Below, piece after piece: positions 33,634 through 42,593 of a stretch of 64,000 nt of DNA. The position numbers were made by a program, and so were the translations under genes. Below the pieces are notes generated by a model. That model searched no databases, had not been told where the DNA came from, and saw only the letters and a list, made by a program, of their open reading frames with translations. The stretch's first letter is position 1, and every line of letters begins with the position of its first letter. Source of the stretch: an uncultured Christensenella sp. (GTDB lineage: Bacteria; Bacillota; Clostridia; Christensenellales; Borkfalkiaceae); assembly GCA_910578565.1 (NCBI GenBank), contig CAJTQF010000003.1, positions 161,456 to 225,455 on the forward strand, written 5' to 3'.

Positions 33634-33710
33634 TGATTTCGGAAATGATGAAATAAGTTCATAACGGCTTTGGGGGCAAAGTATGAACGGCGCATTAAGC
33701 GGAGGATTTT

Positions 33711-34673
33711 ATGAAAAGAATAGGCTTGCTTACCAGCGGCGGTGACGCTCCCGGAATGAACGCGTGTATCAGGGCGGTTGTGCGTACGGCTCTTTATTAC
33801 GGAATGGAAGTATACGGAGTCGAGCGCGGTTACCAGGGACTTATCGACGATGAAATGGTTTCGATGGAGATGCGTTCGGTTTCGGACATAGTTCAAAGGG
33901 GCGGTACAAAATTACGTACTGCCAGGTGTCTTGAAATGCTTACCAAAGCAGGACAGAAAAAAGCGGTTAAAACTTTGGAAGCAAGGGGCGTGGAAGGCCT
34001 TGTCGTAATCGGCGGCGACGGTTCGTTCCGCGGCGCAAAATGTTTGTCTGAAGAGTACGGTATTCCTACAATAGGTATTCCTGGCACAATAGACAATGAT
34101 CTCGAATATACTGATTATACGCTGGGGTTTGATACGGCTGTAAATACCTGTATCGACGTTATCAATAAATTGCGCGACACTATGACTTCGCATGAAAGAA
34201 TTTCCGTAGTGGAAGTTATGGGCAGACGTTGCGGTGATATTGCTCTTTATGCGGGTATTGCAAGCGGAGCTGAAATAATTGTCGTTCCAGAAGTTGTGTT
34301 TGATCTGGACGACGTGGTTATGCGGATTAACCGTTCGCGTGCGAACGGCAAACATTCTAATATTGTAGTAGTAGCGGAAGGCGTATGTACGGCGGATGAG
34401 TTTGCAAAGCAGTTGCAGTCCGTTACCACATATTCTGTCCGTCCCACCACGATTGGTCATATCCAGCGCGGCGGCTCGCCCTCAATGGCGGATAGAATGC
34501 TTGCGGCGCAGTTCGGCAATAAAGCTGTTCGTCTTTTGAACGAAGGCATAGGCAACAGAGTGGTTGGTATACGTAAAAACGAAATTATAGATATGGATAT
34601 TATCGAAGCAGTAAGTATGAAGAAAAAATTCAATTACGAGCTTTATGAAACCCTTCAAATGATTTCAATGTAA
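33711..34673 (+). CDS. pfkA: ATP-dependent 6-phosphofructokinase
   Basis: 320 residues, the length of bacterial PfkA. Converts fructose-6-phosphate to fructose-1,6-bisphosphate. Motifs: LTSGGDAPGMNACIRAVVR, the ATP-type GGDGSFRGA (Gly, not Asp as in PPi enzymes), GIPGTIDNDLEYTD with the catalytic aspartate, and MGRRCGDIALYAGIASGA. Strong GGAGG site 5 nt upstream; own promoter and a terminator after it. Confidence 0.97.
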   Translation: MKRIGLLTSGGDAPGMNACIRAVVRTALYYGMEVYGVERGYQGLIDDEMVSMEMRSVSDIVQRGGTKLRTARCLEMLTKAGQKKAVKTLEARGVEGLVVIGGDGSFRGAKCLSEEYGIPTIGIPGTIDNDLEYTDYTLGFDTAVNTCIDVINKLRDTMTSHERISVVEVMGRRCGDIALYAGIASGAEIIVVPEVVFDLDDVVMRINRSRANGKHSNIVVVAEGVCTADEFAKQLQSVTTYSVRPTTIGHIQRGGSPSMADRMLAAQFGNKAVRLLNEGIGNRVVGIRKNEIIDMDIIEAVSMKKKFNYELYETLQMISM

Positions 34674-34680
34674 ACAATTA

Positions 34681-34708
34681 AGAACCGCTTTTATAAGCGG
34701 TTCTTTTA
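34681..34708 (+). terminator. Terminator of pfkA
   Basis: Perfect 10-bp stem AGAACCGCTT / AAGCGGTTCT, loop TTAT, then TTTATTT. Confidence 0.88.
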
Positions 34709-34735
34709 TTTAGAACAAAAATTAAGGGATAGATT

Positions 34736-35659
34736 ATGATATTAACCGTATGTCCGAGTCCGTGTATTGACGTTAATATGGAAGTCGATACGTTAAGCGT
34801 TGGCAGACCAAATAAAATTATTAGTAAAAGTACTTTTTATACGGGCAAAGCTATTAATGTGGCGATCGGGCTTGCAAGACTTGAGTCGCGTGTTTTTGCG
34901 ACGGGTTTTATGTATGAAGAAAACAGCCGCCAGTTTGAACACGAACTGCATAGGGAAGGAGTCCCTTATAAATTTGTGTGGAATAAGGGCAGGGTGCGCG
35001 AAAATTATAAGATAATAGACAGAAAGTCTATGTTGACCGAAGTGAATGATATAAGTTCCGAAGTCCCTGCGTCGAAACAGGAAGAACTTATTGACATTGT
35101 TGGAAAACTTTCAGTTGACAGTGAAGCTATAGTTATTTCAGGCGGTCTTGCAAAAGGAATGAACGCCGACTTCTATTATAAGGTCTTAAAAGCCGTTCCT
35201 TCTTCGGTAAAAAAAATTGCGGATGGCGATGGCGAAAGGCTTTTACAGGCTTTAAAGTGCGGAGCGGATATAGTGAAACCTAATTTGGTTGAGTTGGAAA
35301 ACACTTTACAATGTGAAATAGCGTCAAAAAGCGATATGCTGGCGGCTTGCCGTAAAATTGTAGATAAAGGTGCAAAATATGTTCTTTTGTCTTTGGGTAA
35401 GCAGGGGGCGGTCATTACCGACGGCAATAAAAGTTATCACTGCAAGTCCGTGAACGTTGCAATGAACTCAACTATCGGCGCAGGAGACGGAATGGTTGCC
35501 GCGGCTACCCGTGCCCTTGTCAAAGGCGGCTCAATGCAGGATATTCTTCGTTGCGGGGTTGCCGGCGGCACTGCGGCGGTTACAACTCCGGATTGTATTT
35601 CTTTTACAAAAGAAAAATATCAGGAAATACTTTCCGCTTTAACTGTTGAAGAAATTTAA
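34736..35659 (+). CDS. PfkB-family sugar kinase (1-phosphofructokinase / tagatose-6-phosphate kinase type)
   Basis: 307 residues of the LacC/FruK group. The C-terminal signature NSTIGAGDGMVAAATRAL carries the catalytic aspartate, and VKPNLVELEN plus VLLSLGKQGAV are typical. The N-terminal substrate loop differs from FruK: YTGKAINVAIGLARL instead of GGKGINVA, and CPSPCIDVN instead of NPALD. A phosphorylated ketohexose is the likely substrate but this change makes it uncertain. AAGGGA site upstream; no PTS genes nearby. Confidence 0.88.
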   Translation: MILTVCPSPCIDVNMEVDTLSVGRPNKIISKSTFYTGKAINVAIGLARLESRVFATGFMYEENSRQFEHELHREGVPYKFVWNKGRVRENYKIIDRKSMLTEVNDISSEVPASKQEELIDIVGKLSVDSEAIVISGGLAKGMNADFYYKVLKAVPSSVKKIADGDGERLLQALKCGADIVKPNLVELENTLQCEIASKSDMLAACRKIVDKGAKYVLLSLGKQGAVITDGNKSYHCKSVNVAMNSTIGAGDGMVAAATRALVKGGSMQDILRCGVAGGTAAVTTPDCISFTKEKYQEILSALTVEEI

Positions 35660-35668
35660 GTTTATTAC

Positions 35669-35697
35669 TTGAATTTTTCGTACTTATATTGTATAAT
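35669..35697 (+). promoter_or_regulatory. Promoter of the unknown gene at 35727
   Basis: TTGAAT, 17-nt spacer, TATAAT, 29 nt before the ATG. Confidence 0.8.
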
Positions 35698-35726
35698 AGA
35701 TGGGAATTTAATCGGGAGTAAAATTT

Positions 35727-36386
35727 ATGTGGGATAATAACGCACCTTTGCAGTTGCTTAAAACAATGCCCAGCAGACTTAATCAGGAACATCTTGAAAA
35801 AATACAGATGCTCATCGACGCTGACAAATATAAAAACAGTATAATAAGCGGATTTGACCTTTGCGGGATTTTTGCGCCTTTTTGCCGCGGTTGTGACAGA
35901 ACAAGTATATATCCTTGCGCGGTTTCGTATATAAGAATGTTGCAGTCGGAAGGAATGAACATTGAAATTGACGCTTCGCCGTCATATTATTGCACGCCTA
36001 AACCCTATGCCCCGACAATTGAAGTACCGCAAACTAAACCGCGTATAAACAATTCTTCTTATGAGCAACGCGGCGTCAGAAATCCGGTAGATAACAAGTA
36101 CAGAGAAAATAGAACAAGAATACACAGGGAAATTAAAACCGAAATTGCGGTTGCAGATTCAGAACCGCAAATTCAGACAACTTATACCGAAGAAAAGCCT
36201 GTTGAGAAAAAGGTGGAAGTAAAACCCGAAAATCCCGTAGTGAAACAACCTGTTGTTTCGTCTTCTGCTGTAATATCTGAAGTTGTAGCGCCCAAAAAGC
36301 CCGAAAAGGTCGAGCGTTTTGAAGAAAAGCCTGTTGAAGACAAAAAATTGCGTATTGCGGTCGCAAGAAGAAAACTTAATTTTTAA
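35727..36386 (+). CDS. Unknown protein with Cys-containing N-terminal domain and disordered charged tail
   Basis: 219 residues. Residues 1-85 look folded, with four cysteines in FDLCGIFAPFCRGCDR and SIYPCAV, a possible metal or Fe-S site. Residues 90-219 are P/E/K/V-rich (EEKPVEKKVEVKPENPVV) and end in a basic RIAVARRKLNF. No signal peptide. Family not recognised. Own promoter and terminator; GGGAG site 9 nt upstream. Confidence 0.78.
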   Translation: MWDNNAPLQLLKTMPSRLNQEHLEKIQMLIDADKYKNSIISGFDLCGIFAPFCRGCDRTSIYPCAVSYIRMLQSEGMNIEIDASPSYYCTPKPYAPTIEVPQTKPRINNSSYEQRGVRNPVDNKYRENRTRIHREIKTEIAVADSEPQIQTTYTEEKPVEKKVEVKPENPVVKQPVVSSSAVISEVVAPKKPEKVERFEEKPVEDKKLRIAVARRKLNF

Positions 36387-36397
36387 TTAAATTGTTT

Positions 36398-36432
36398 CGG
36401 CTGTGTGGATTTAAGTCCGCACAGCCGTTTTT
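36398..36432 (+). terminator. Terminator after the unknown gene
   Basis: 12-bp stem with one mismatch, CGGCTGTGTGGA / TCCGCACAGCCG, followed by TTTTT. Confidence 0.88.
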
Positions 36433-36507
36433 AAAATTGTTTATATTTAACCAAATTATTTAGTAAATAACAAAAATGGAACAAATTTAAAAACTGTAAA
36501 AAAATTG

Positions 36508-36537
36508 TTTACTATAAGTGCAATTAATTGATATAAT
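36508..36537 (+). promoter_or_regulatory. Promoter of adhE
   Basis: TTTACT, 18-nt spacer, TATAAT in a very A+T-rich 230-bp control region. Confidence 0.6.
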
Positions 36538-36572
36538 TTTATCGATTAAAAATTATTTAATTAATCTGTTGA

Positions 36573-36595
36573 ACAATTCACATATTATGAATTGT
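36573..36595. promoter_or_regulatory. Inverted repeat in the adhE leader
   Basis: ACAATTCA and TGAATTGT, perfect 8-bp arms around a 7-bp centre, between the -10 and the ribosome site. A repressor operator or mRNA hairpin; not a canonical Rex box. Confidence 0.5.
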
Positions 36596-36617
36596 AAAAG
36601 GAGTACAGGAGTAATCA

Positions 36618-39227
36618 ATGGAGTTTAAGTTTAATTACGGAATTTGTGACAGTGTTGAAAAGGTCGAGAGCGAAATTGCAAGAGTAAGAAACGCTCAGAA
36701 AATTTTCGCCACGTATACGCAGGAGCAGGTTGATAAAATTTTTCTTGCCTGTGCAACCGCGGCGAATAATGCACGCATATCGCTTGCAAAACTTGCTGTT
36801 GAAGAAACAGGTATGGGCGTGGTTGAAGATAAGGTTATTAAAAACCATTATGCGGCAGAATACATCTACAACAAGTATAAAAATGTTCAGACTTGCGGCG
36901 TAATAGAAAAGGATGAAGCGTACGGACTTAAAAAAATCGTTGAGCCCATAGGTATTATAGGAGCGGTAATTCCGACAACCAATCCTACGTCTACGGCAAT
37001 TTTTAAAACGTTGATTTGCCTTAAAACGCGTAACGGCTGTATAATAAGTCCGCATCCGCGTGCTAAAAATTCAACTATAGCCGCGGCAAAAATAATTTAT
37101 GAAGCCGCCGTGAAAGCGGGCGCGCCCGAAGGTATCATAAGCTGGGTAGACGTGCCTACATTAGAAATAAGCAATCTCTTAATGAAGGAAGTTGACACGA
37201 TTCTGGCAACCGGCGGACCCGGTATGGTCAAAGCCGCATATTCAAGCGGCAAACCTGCAATCGGCGTTGGTGCGGGAAATACTCCGGCTGTGATTGATGA
37301 AAGCGCGGATATTCTGCTTGCAGTAAGCTCTGTAATTCATTCAAAGACCTTTGATAACGGTATGATTTGCGCGTCTGAGCAGTCAGTAATTGTCGATAGC
37401 AAAATTTATAACAAAGTAAAGAAAGAGTTTCAGGTTCGCGGTTGTTACTTCCTGAGCGAAGAAGAATGCGAAAAAGTAAGAAAAACTATTATAATAAACG
37501 GATCTCTCAATGCTAAAATAGTCGGTCAATCGGCATATAAAATTGCCGCGCTCGCGGGCTTTGAAGTTCCGCAAACTACAAAAATTTTAATTGGTGAAGT
37601 TGAATCTGTCGACATCTCCGAAGAGTTTGCGCATGAAAAACTTTCTCCCGTGCTTGCAATGTATCGCGCCGATAACTTTGCCGACGCACTCAACAAGGCG
37701 GAAAAACTTGTAAATGATGGCGGTATCGGACATACTTCTTCGTTGTATGTAAACGTGACGACGGGACAGGACAAAATTACCGAGTTTTCCGAGAGAATGA
37801 AAACTTGCCGTATTCTTGTAAATACTCCTTCGTCGCAGGGCGGTATAGGCGATTTGTATAACTTTAAACTCGCGCCGTCGCTTACCCTTGGCTGCGGAAG
37901 CTGGGGCGGAAACTCTGTTTCTGAAAACGTTGGTATCAATCATTTGTTAAATATAAAAACCGTTGCGGAAAGGAGAGAAAATATGCTGTGGTTCAGAGCG
38001 CCCCAAAAAGTTTATTTAAAGAAAGGTTGTTTGCCCGTAGCGCTTGACGAGCTGAAAGATTATTTCGGTAAAAAGAGAGCGTTTATCGTTACCGATAATT
38101 TCTTGTATCAGAGCGGATTTACAAAGCATATAACCGATAAACTGGACGAAATCGGCATTTCGCACAGTACTTTCTTTGACGTAGAACCCGACCCTACGCT
38201 TGCTTGCGCGCTTGAAGGCGCTAAACAAATGAATGCTTTTAAGCCTGATACAATAATTGCGCTGGGTGGCGGAAGTGCTATGGACGCAGCAAAAATTATG
38301 TGGGTTATGTATGAACATCCCGAAGCCGATTTCATGGATATGGCTATGCGGTTTATCGATATAAGAAAGAGAGTTTATACGTTCCCCAAAATGGGCGAAA
38401 AGGCTTACTTTATTGCAATTCCCACTTCGGCAGGCACAGGTTCGGAAGTTACTCCTTTCGCGGTTATCACCGATGAAAAAACGGGAGTTAAATATCCGCT
38501 TGCAGATTACGAACTTATGCCTAATATGGCTATCGTCGATACTGATTTGCATATGTCTGCTCCCAAGGGGCTTACTGCGGCATCGGGTATAGACGCTGTT
38601 ACCCACGCTCTGGAAGCATATGTTTCCATGCTGGCAACGGACTATACCGACGGGCTTGCTATACAGGCGCTTAAAGTAATATTCAAATATCTGCCGTCTG
38701 CTTACGAAAACGGTCAGACCGACGTTGAAGCAAGGGAAAAGATGGCGAATGCCGCGACTATGGCTGGGATGGCATTTGCGAACGCTTTCCTTGGCGTATG
38801 CCACAGTATGGCGCATAAACTCGGTGCTTTCCATCATTTGCCGCACGGAGTTGCAAATGCTCTTATAATTGATGAAGTCATAAAATTCAATTCATCCGAA
38901 ACTCCGGCAAAAATGGGAACGTTCAGTCAATATGACCATCCTAAAACCAAGCATAGATATGCCGAGATTGCAGAAGCGTTGGGTATAGATGGCAAAAATG
39001 ATGACGAAAAGGTTAAAAATCTGATTAAAGCCATAGATGAACTGAAAGTTAAAATAGGTATTAAAAAGACTATTAAGGATTACGGCATAGACGAAAAAGA
39101 TTTTCTTGACCGCCTTGACGAAATGGTAGAACAGGCTTTTGACGACCAGTGTACAGGCGCAAATCCCAGATATCCGTTAATGAGCGAAATAAAGCAGATG
39201 TATCTCAATGCCTACTACGGTAAATAA
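36618..39227 (+). CDS. adhE: Bifunctional acetaldehyde-CoA/alcohol dehydrogenase
   Basis: 869 residues, normal for AdhE. N-terminal CoA-acylating aldehyde dehydrogenase (PTTNPTSTAIFKTLICLKTR; catalytic Cys C251 in NGMICASEQS) fused to a C-terminal iron alcohol dehydrogenase (ALGGGSAMDAAKIMW; PTSAGTGSEVTPFAVI; metal ligands in ASGIDAVTHALEAYVS, CHSMAHKLGAFHHLPHGVA). Forms ethanol from acetyl-CoA with NADH during fermentation and probably assembles into spirosomes. AAAAGGAG site 18 nt and a second AGGAG site 8 nt before the ATG. Followed 14 nt later by a kinase-like gene. Confidence 0.97.
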   Translation: MEFKFNYGICDSVEKVESEIARVRNAQKIFATYTQEQVDKIFLACATAANNARISLAKLAVEETGMGVVEDKVIKNHYAAEYIYNKYKNVQTCGVIEKDEAYGLKKIVEPIGIIGAVIPTTNPTSTAIFKTLICLKTRNGCIISPHPRAKNSTIAAAKIIYEAAVKAGAPEGIISWVDVPTLEISNLLMKEVDTILATGGPGMVKAAYSSGKPAIGVGAGNTPAVIDESADILLAVSSVIHSKTFDNGMICASEQSVIVDSKIYNKVKKEFQVRGCYFLSEEECEKVRKTIIINGSLNAKIVGQSAYKIAALAGFEVPQTTKILIGEVESVDISEEFAHEKLSPVLAMYRADNFADALNKAEKLVNDGGIGHTSSLYVNVTTGQDKITEFSERMKTCRILVNTPSSQGGIGDLYNFKLAPSLTLGCGSWGGNSVSENVGINHLLNIKTVAERRENMLWFRAPQKVYLKKGCLPVALDELKDYFGKKRAFIVTDNFLYQSGFTKHITDKLDEIGISHSTFFDVEPDPTLACALEGAKQMNAFKPDTIIALGGGSAMDAAKIMWVMYEHPEADFMDMAMRFIDIRKRVYTFPKMGEKAYFIAIPTSAGTGSEVTPFAVITDEKTGVKYPLADYELMPNMAIVDTDLHMSAPKGLTAASGIDAVTHALEAYVSMLATDYTDGLAIQALKVIFKYLPSAYENGQTDVEAREKMANAATMAGMAFANAFLGVCHSMAHKLGAFHHLPHGVANALIIDEVIKFNSSETPAKMGTFSQYDHPKTKHRYAEIAEALGIDGKNDDEKVKNLIKAIDELKVKIGIKKTIKDYGIDEKDFLDRLDEMVEQAFDDQCTGANPRYPLMSEIKQMYLNAYYGK

Positions 39228-39241
39228 TAAGGAGAAAAATT

Positions 39242-39994
39242 ATGAACGGTAAAAAAATATTTTCAAGAGAAGATAAGGAAATTTACAGGGACGGCGGCAA
39301 ACTTATAAAAGTTTTCGGCGAGCATTACTCAAAATCCGATATTCTGAACGAAGCGTTAAATCATGCAAGAGTTGAAGAAACGGACTTGAATATTTCAAAG
39401 TTGCAGGCGGTTCACGTTGTTGACGGCAGGTGGGCGATTGTTCTTGATTACGTCGAAGGTAAAACGTTGCAACAGCTTTTAGACGAACATCCCGAAAAAG
39501 AAGACGAGTATTTAAATCTTTTCGTCGATTTGCAGCGTACGGTAATGGCAAGAAGAGTCCCGCTTTTAAACAAGTTAAAGGATAAATTGCAGGCGAGAAT
39601 TTCAGCAACTTCGGAGACGCTTGACGCAACTATCCGTTATGAACTTCATACTCGGCTTGATTCAATGCCTAAACATACCAATCTCTGCCACGGCGATTTT
39701 AACCCTACAAACGTTATTATTACAGCAGACGGAACACCTTATATTATCGACTGGGCGCATGCGTCGCAAGGCAATTCTTCTGCGGACGTGGCAACAAGCT
39801 ATTTGCTTTTTTATCTTGCAGGTAAGAGCGAATTTGCGGATAAGTACTTAAAACTTTACTGTAAAAAAAGCGACACGGCTTTGCAATACGTTCAACGCTG
39901 GATTCCCATTGTTGCGGCGGCAAGGCTTTCAAAGGCAAAGCCCGAAGAAGCGGAACTTTTGCAGCGTTGGGTGGACGTAGTCGATTACGAGTAA
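39242..39994 (+). CDS. Aminoglycoside-phosphotransferase-like kinase
   Basis: 250 residues of the APH/choline-kinase fold. Visible: ATP-lobe region (GGKLIKVFGEHYSKSDIL), hinge VLDYVEGKTLQQLL, catalytic loop LCHGDFNPTNVII (H-G-D-x4-N) and metal site YIIDWAHASQGN. Natural substrate unknown; resistance should not be assumed. Strong AAGGAG site; same operon as adhE, ending at a terminator. Confidence 0.88.
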   Translation: MNGKKIFSREDKEIYRDGGKLIKVFGEHYSKSDILNEALNHARVEETDLNISKLQAVHVVDGRWAIVLDYVEGKTLQQLLDEHPEKEDEYLNLFVDLQRTVMARRVPLLNKLKDKLQARISATSETLDATIRYELHTRLDSMPKHTNLCHGDFNPTNVIITADGTPYIIDWAHASQGNSSADVATSYLLFYLAGKSEFADKYLKLYCKKSDTALQYVQRWIPIVAAARLSKAKPEEAELLQRWVDVVDYE

Positions 39995-40007
39995 ACTGAA
40001 TCTAATT

Positions 40008-40037
40008 AATAAGACTTGCGTTTAAGCAAGTCTTATT
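40008..40037 (+). terminator. Terminator of adhE-kinase operon
   Basis: Perfect 12-bp stem AATAAGACTTGC / GCAAGTCTTATT, 6-nt loop, then TTATTG. Confidence 0.85.
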
Positions 40038-40040
40038 TTA

Positions 40041-40068
40041 TTGCAATTTTAATAAATTTAAGTATAAT
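40041..40068 (+). promoter_or_regulatory. Promoter of nfnAB (leaderless geometry)
   Basis: TTGCAA, 16-nt spacer, TATAAT; the -10 ends 8 nt before the ATG at 40077 and no Shine-Dalgarno lies between. Confidence 0.65.
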
Positions 40069-40076
40069 TGAAGTTA

Positions 40077-41168
40077 ATGGAAAAGAAAGAGTGTTTTGTC
40101 GCTGTTGATTTTGAAGACGACGATAACGTAAAAGGTTATTTATATTGGTATTTGTGCAAATTTGCAAACGTTGAAGCGGGTGATAAAGTTGTCGCACCTT
40201 TGGGAAGACACAACAACTTGCAGCAGGGCGTCGTAAAGCAAATTTTATTTGCTTATGAAGAAGACGCGCCTTTTCCCGTTCAGTACATAAAAAATATAAG
40301 AAATCTTATTAAAACCGACAGCGCAAATTTATACAGAATTATAAAAAAGCGCGAGCTGAATTCAACCGTTACTATGATGGATATTTATGCGCCGCTTGTT
40401 GCAAAAAAAGCAGAAGCAGGGCAGTTTATAATTTTGCGGGTTGATGACGACGGGGAAAGAATTCCGCTTACAGTTGCGGGGTTTGACAGAAAAGCAGGTA
40501 CTGTAAAAATTATATTTCAGGTTGTTGGCGGAACGACTATGCGCTTAAATGTTAAGCGCGAAGGTGAATATATTGCGGATTTTGTCGGTCCCTTAGGTTG
40601 CGCAACAAAGACGGAAGGGCTGAAAAAAGTTTGCATTGTCGGCGGCGGCGTAGGCTGCGCGATCGCTTTGCCTGTCGCGCAAAAGCTACATGAAAAGGGC
40701 GCCGAAGTACATTCTATTATAGGATTCCGCAGTAAAGAAATGCTTATTCTCGAAGACGAATTTAAAGCATGTTCAAATAAATTGACGATTGTAACGGACG
40801 ATGGAAGTTACGGAAATAAAGGTGTTGTTACCCAGCCGTTAAAGGAACTAATAGAAAAGGGCGAAAGGTACGACGAAGTTATAGCCATAGGTCCGCTCAT
40901 TATGATGAAATTTGTAGTTGCGACAACTAAACCTTTCGGCATTCCGACAACAGTATCTATGAATCCTATTATGATTGATGGTACGGGTATGTGTGGCGGT
41001 TGTAGATTGACCGTAGGCGGAAAAACAAAATTTGCCTGCGTTGACGGTCCTGATTTTGACGGCTTTGAAGTGGATTTTGACGAAGCTATGGCGCGTTCAA
41101 ATATGTATTCTGAATTCGAACAGAAAGAGAGAGAACACTGCAATCTGTTTAAAAAGGAGATTGTATAA
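40077..41168 (+). CDS. nfnA: NfnA/SudB-type FAD + [2Fe-2S] electron-transfer subunit with PriA-like N-terminal domain
   Basis: 363 residues, about 80 more than usual. Residues ~85-363 form the ferredoxin-NAD reductase-type subunit: RIPLTVAGFD (FAD), KVCIVGGGVGCAIALPVAQ (NAD), and [2Fe-2S] ligands in GTGMCGGCRLTVGGKTKFAC. With NfnB it couples NADH, ferredoxin and NADP+ by electron bifurcation. Residues 1-80 resemble the 3'-binding domain of PriA (YLYWYLCKFANVEAGDKVVA, then PLGRHNNLQQGVV). ATG 40077 preferred over TTG 40068; neither has a Shine-Dalgarno. Its stop overlaps the nfnB start by 1 nt. Confidence 0.9.
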   Translation: MEKKECFVAVDFEDDDNVKGYLYWYLCKFANVEAGDKVVAPLGRHNNLQQGVVKQILFAYEEDAPFPVQYIKNIRNLIKTDSANLYRIIKKRELNSTVTMMDIYAPLVAKKAEAGQFIILRVDDDGERIPLTVAGFDRKAGTVKIIFQVVGGTTMRLNVKREGEYIADFVGPLGCATKTEGLKKVCIVGGGVGCAIALPVAQKLHEKGAEVHSIIGFRSKEMLILEDEFKACSNKLTIVTDDGSYGNKGVVTQPLKELIEKGERYDEVIAIGPLIMMKFVVATTKPFGIPTTVSMNPIMIDGTGMCGGCRLTVGGKTKFACVDGPDFDGFEVDFDEAMARSNMYSEFEQKEREHCNLFKKEIV

Positions 41169-42586
41169 TGCCTGTTCAACTCAAAAAATATTCTATGCCT
41201 GTACAGGACGCAACGCTTCGCGCCCGTAATTTTGACGAGGTGGCGAAAGGCTATTCAATTGAAATTGCTATAAAAGAAGCCCAGCGGTGCCTGAATTGTA
41301 AAAACAACCCGTGCGTAGACGGCTGTCCCGTAAACGTTCGTATTCCCGAGTTTATTTCCAAAATTGTTGACAAAGATTTTGACGGAGCATACTCGGTAAT
41401 TTCGCAAAGTTCGTCTTTGCCTGCTGTTTGCGGAAGAGTTTGCCCGCAGGAAACCCAGTGCGAAAGCAAGTGTACGCTTGGCGTTAAATTCGAGCCTGTA
41501 GCAATCGGAAGACTTGAAAGATTCGTGGCTGATTTTCATAATTCAAAATGCGAAGAAAATCAGGTTAAAACTCAAACCAACGGTCATAGAGTTGCCGTAG
41601 TCGGGTCGGGACCTTCGGGGCTTGCCTGTGCCGGAGATTTGGCTAAAAAAGGCTATAAAGTGACGGTTTTTGAAGCGTTACATACCGCGGGCGGCGTACT
41701 TGTTTACGGAATACCGGAATTCAGACTTCCAAAGAAAATAGTAGAAAAAGAAGTAAACGAGTTAAAAAAATACGGCGTTGAAATAATAACTAACGTCGTA
41801 ATAGGAAAAACCGTAACTGTGGACGAACTGTTTGAAGAAGGGTATGAAGCTGTATTTGTTGGTTCGGGTGCGGGACTTCCGCGGTTTATGGGTATACGCG
41901 GCGAAAGCCTTAAAGGGGTATACTCTGCAAATGAATTTTTAACACGTGCCAATCTTATGAATGCTTATGACGGTAAGTCTCATACTCCGATAATGCGTGC
42001 AAAAAAGGTTGCCGTGGTCGGCGGCGGTAACGTTGCAATGGATGCGGCGCGTACGGCTTTAAGACTTGGCTCTGAAAGGGTGTATATAATTTACCGCCGT
42101 TCAATGGAAGAACTTCCTGCACGAAAAGAAGAAGTGGAACACGCGCAGGAAGAAGGCATTAAGTTTGAAATTTTAAGAAATCCCGTTGAAGTTTTAGGGT
42201 TCAACAACGAGAAGAATAACCGCGATCCCCGTAACGGATTTGTTTCAGGGTTAAAAGTCATAAAGTGCGAACTTGGCGAACCCGACGAAAGGGGTAGGCG
42301 CAGTCCTGTTCCGGTTCCCGACAGCGAATACGTTATTGACGTGGATTGCGTTATTATGGCAATAGGAACAAGTCCGAATCCGCTTATTAAAAACACTACG
42401 GCAGGACTTGCAGTCAACAGACACGGCGGCATTATCGTTGAAGAAAGTACCGGTAAAACCACAAAAGAAGGCGTATTTGCAGGCGGTGACGCAGTAACTG
42501 GTGCGGCAACCGTAATTCTTGCAATGGGTGCAGGAAAAACAGCTGCCAAAGCGATAGACGAATATCTTTCAAAAAAGGAAGTATAA
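41168..42586 (+). CDS. nfnB: NfnB/GltD-type NADPH-binding flavoprotein with two [4Fe-4S] clusters
   Basis: 472 residues. N-terminal cluster motifs CLNCKNNPCVDGCPV and CGRVCPQETQCESKC, FAD motif VAVVGSGPSGLACAGDLAKK, NADPH motif VAVVGGGNVAMDAARTALRL, and C-terminal GVFAGGDAVTGAATVILAMG. The family includes glutamate synthase small subunit; pairing with nfnA and the absence of gltB identify it as NfnB (sulfide dehydrogenase/SudA type). AAGGAG site 8 nt upstream inside nfnA. Confidence 0.93.
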   Translation: MPVQLKKYSMPVQDATLRARNFDEVAKGYSIEIAIKEAQRCLNCKNNPCVDGCPVNVRIPEFISKIVDKDFDGAYSVISQSSSLPAVCGRVCPQETQCESKCTLGVKFEPVAIGRLERFVADFHNSKCEENQVKTQTNGHRVAVVGSGPSGLACAGDLAKKGYKVTVFEALHTAGGVLVYGIPEFRLPKKIVEKEVNELKKYGVEIITNVVIGKTVTVDELFEEGYEAVFVGSGAGLPRFMGIRGESLKGVYSANEFLTRANLMNAYDGKSHTPIMRAKKVAVVGGGNVAMDAARTALRLGSERVYIIYRRSMEELPARKEEVEHAQEEGIKFEILRNPVEVLGFNNEKNNRDPRNGFVSGLKVIKCELGEPDERGRRSPVPVPDSEYVIDVDCVIMAIGTSPNPLIKNTTAGLAVNRHGGIIVEESTGKTTKEGVFAGGDAVTGAATVILAMGAGKTAAKAIDEYLSKKEV

Positions 42587-42593
42587 TGTATTT

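Noticed and set aside
36500-36600. Rex operator at adhE
   Set aside because: Neither TTGTTTACTATAAGTGCAA nor the inverted repeat at 36573 fits the Rex consensus symmetry.
39242-39994. Aminoglycoside resistance gene
   Set aside because: It shares only the general APH/choline-kinase fold; no resistance-specific features or mobile context.
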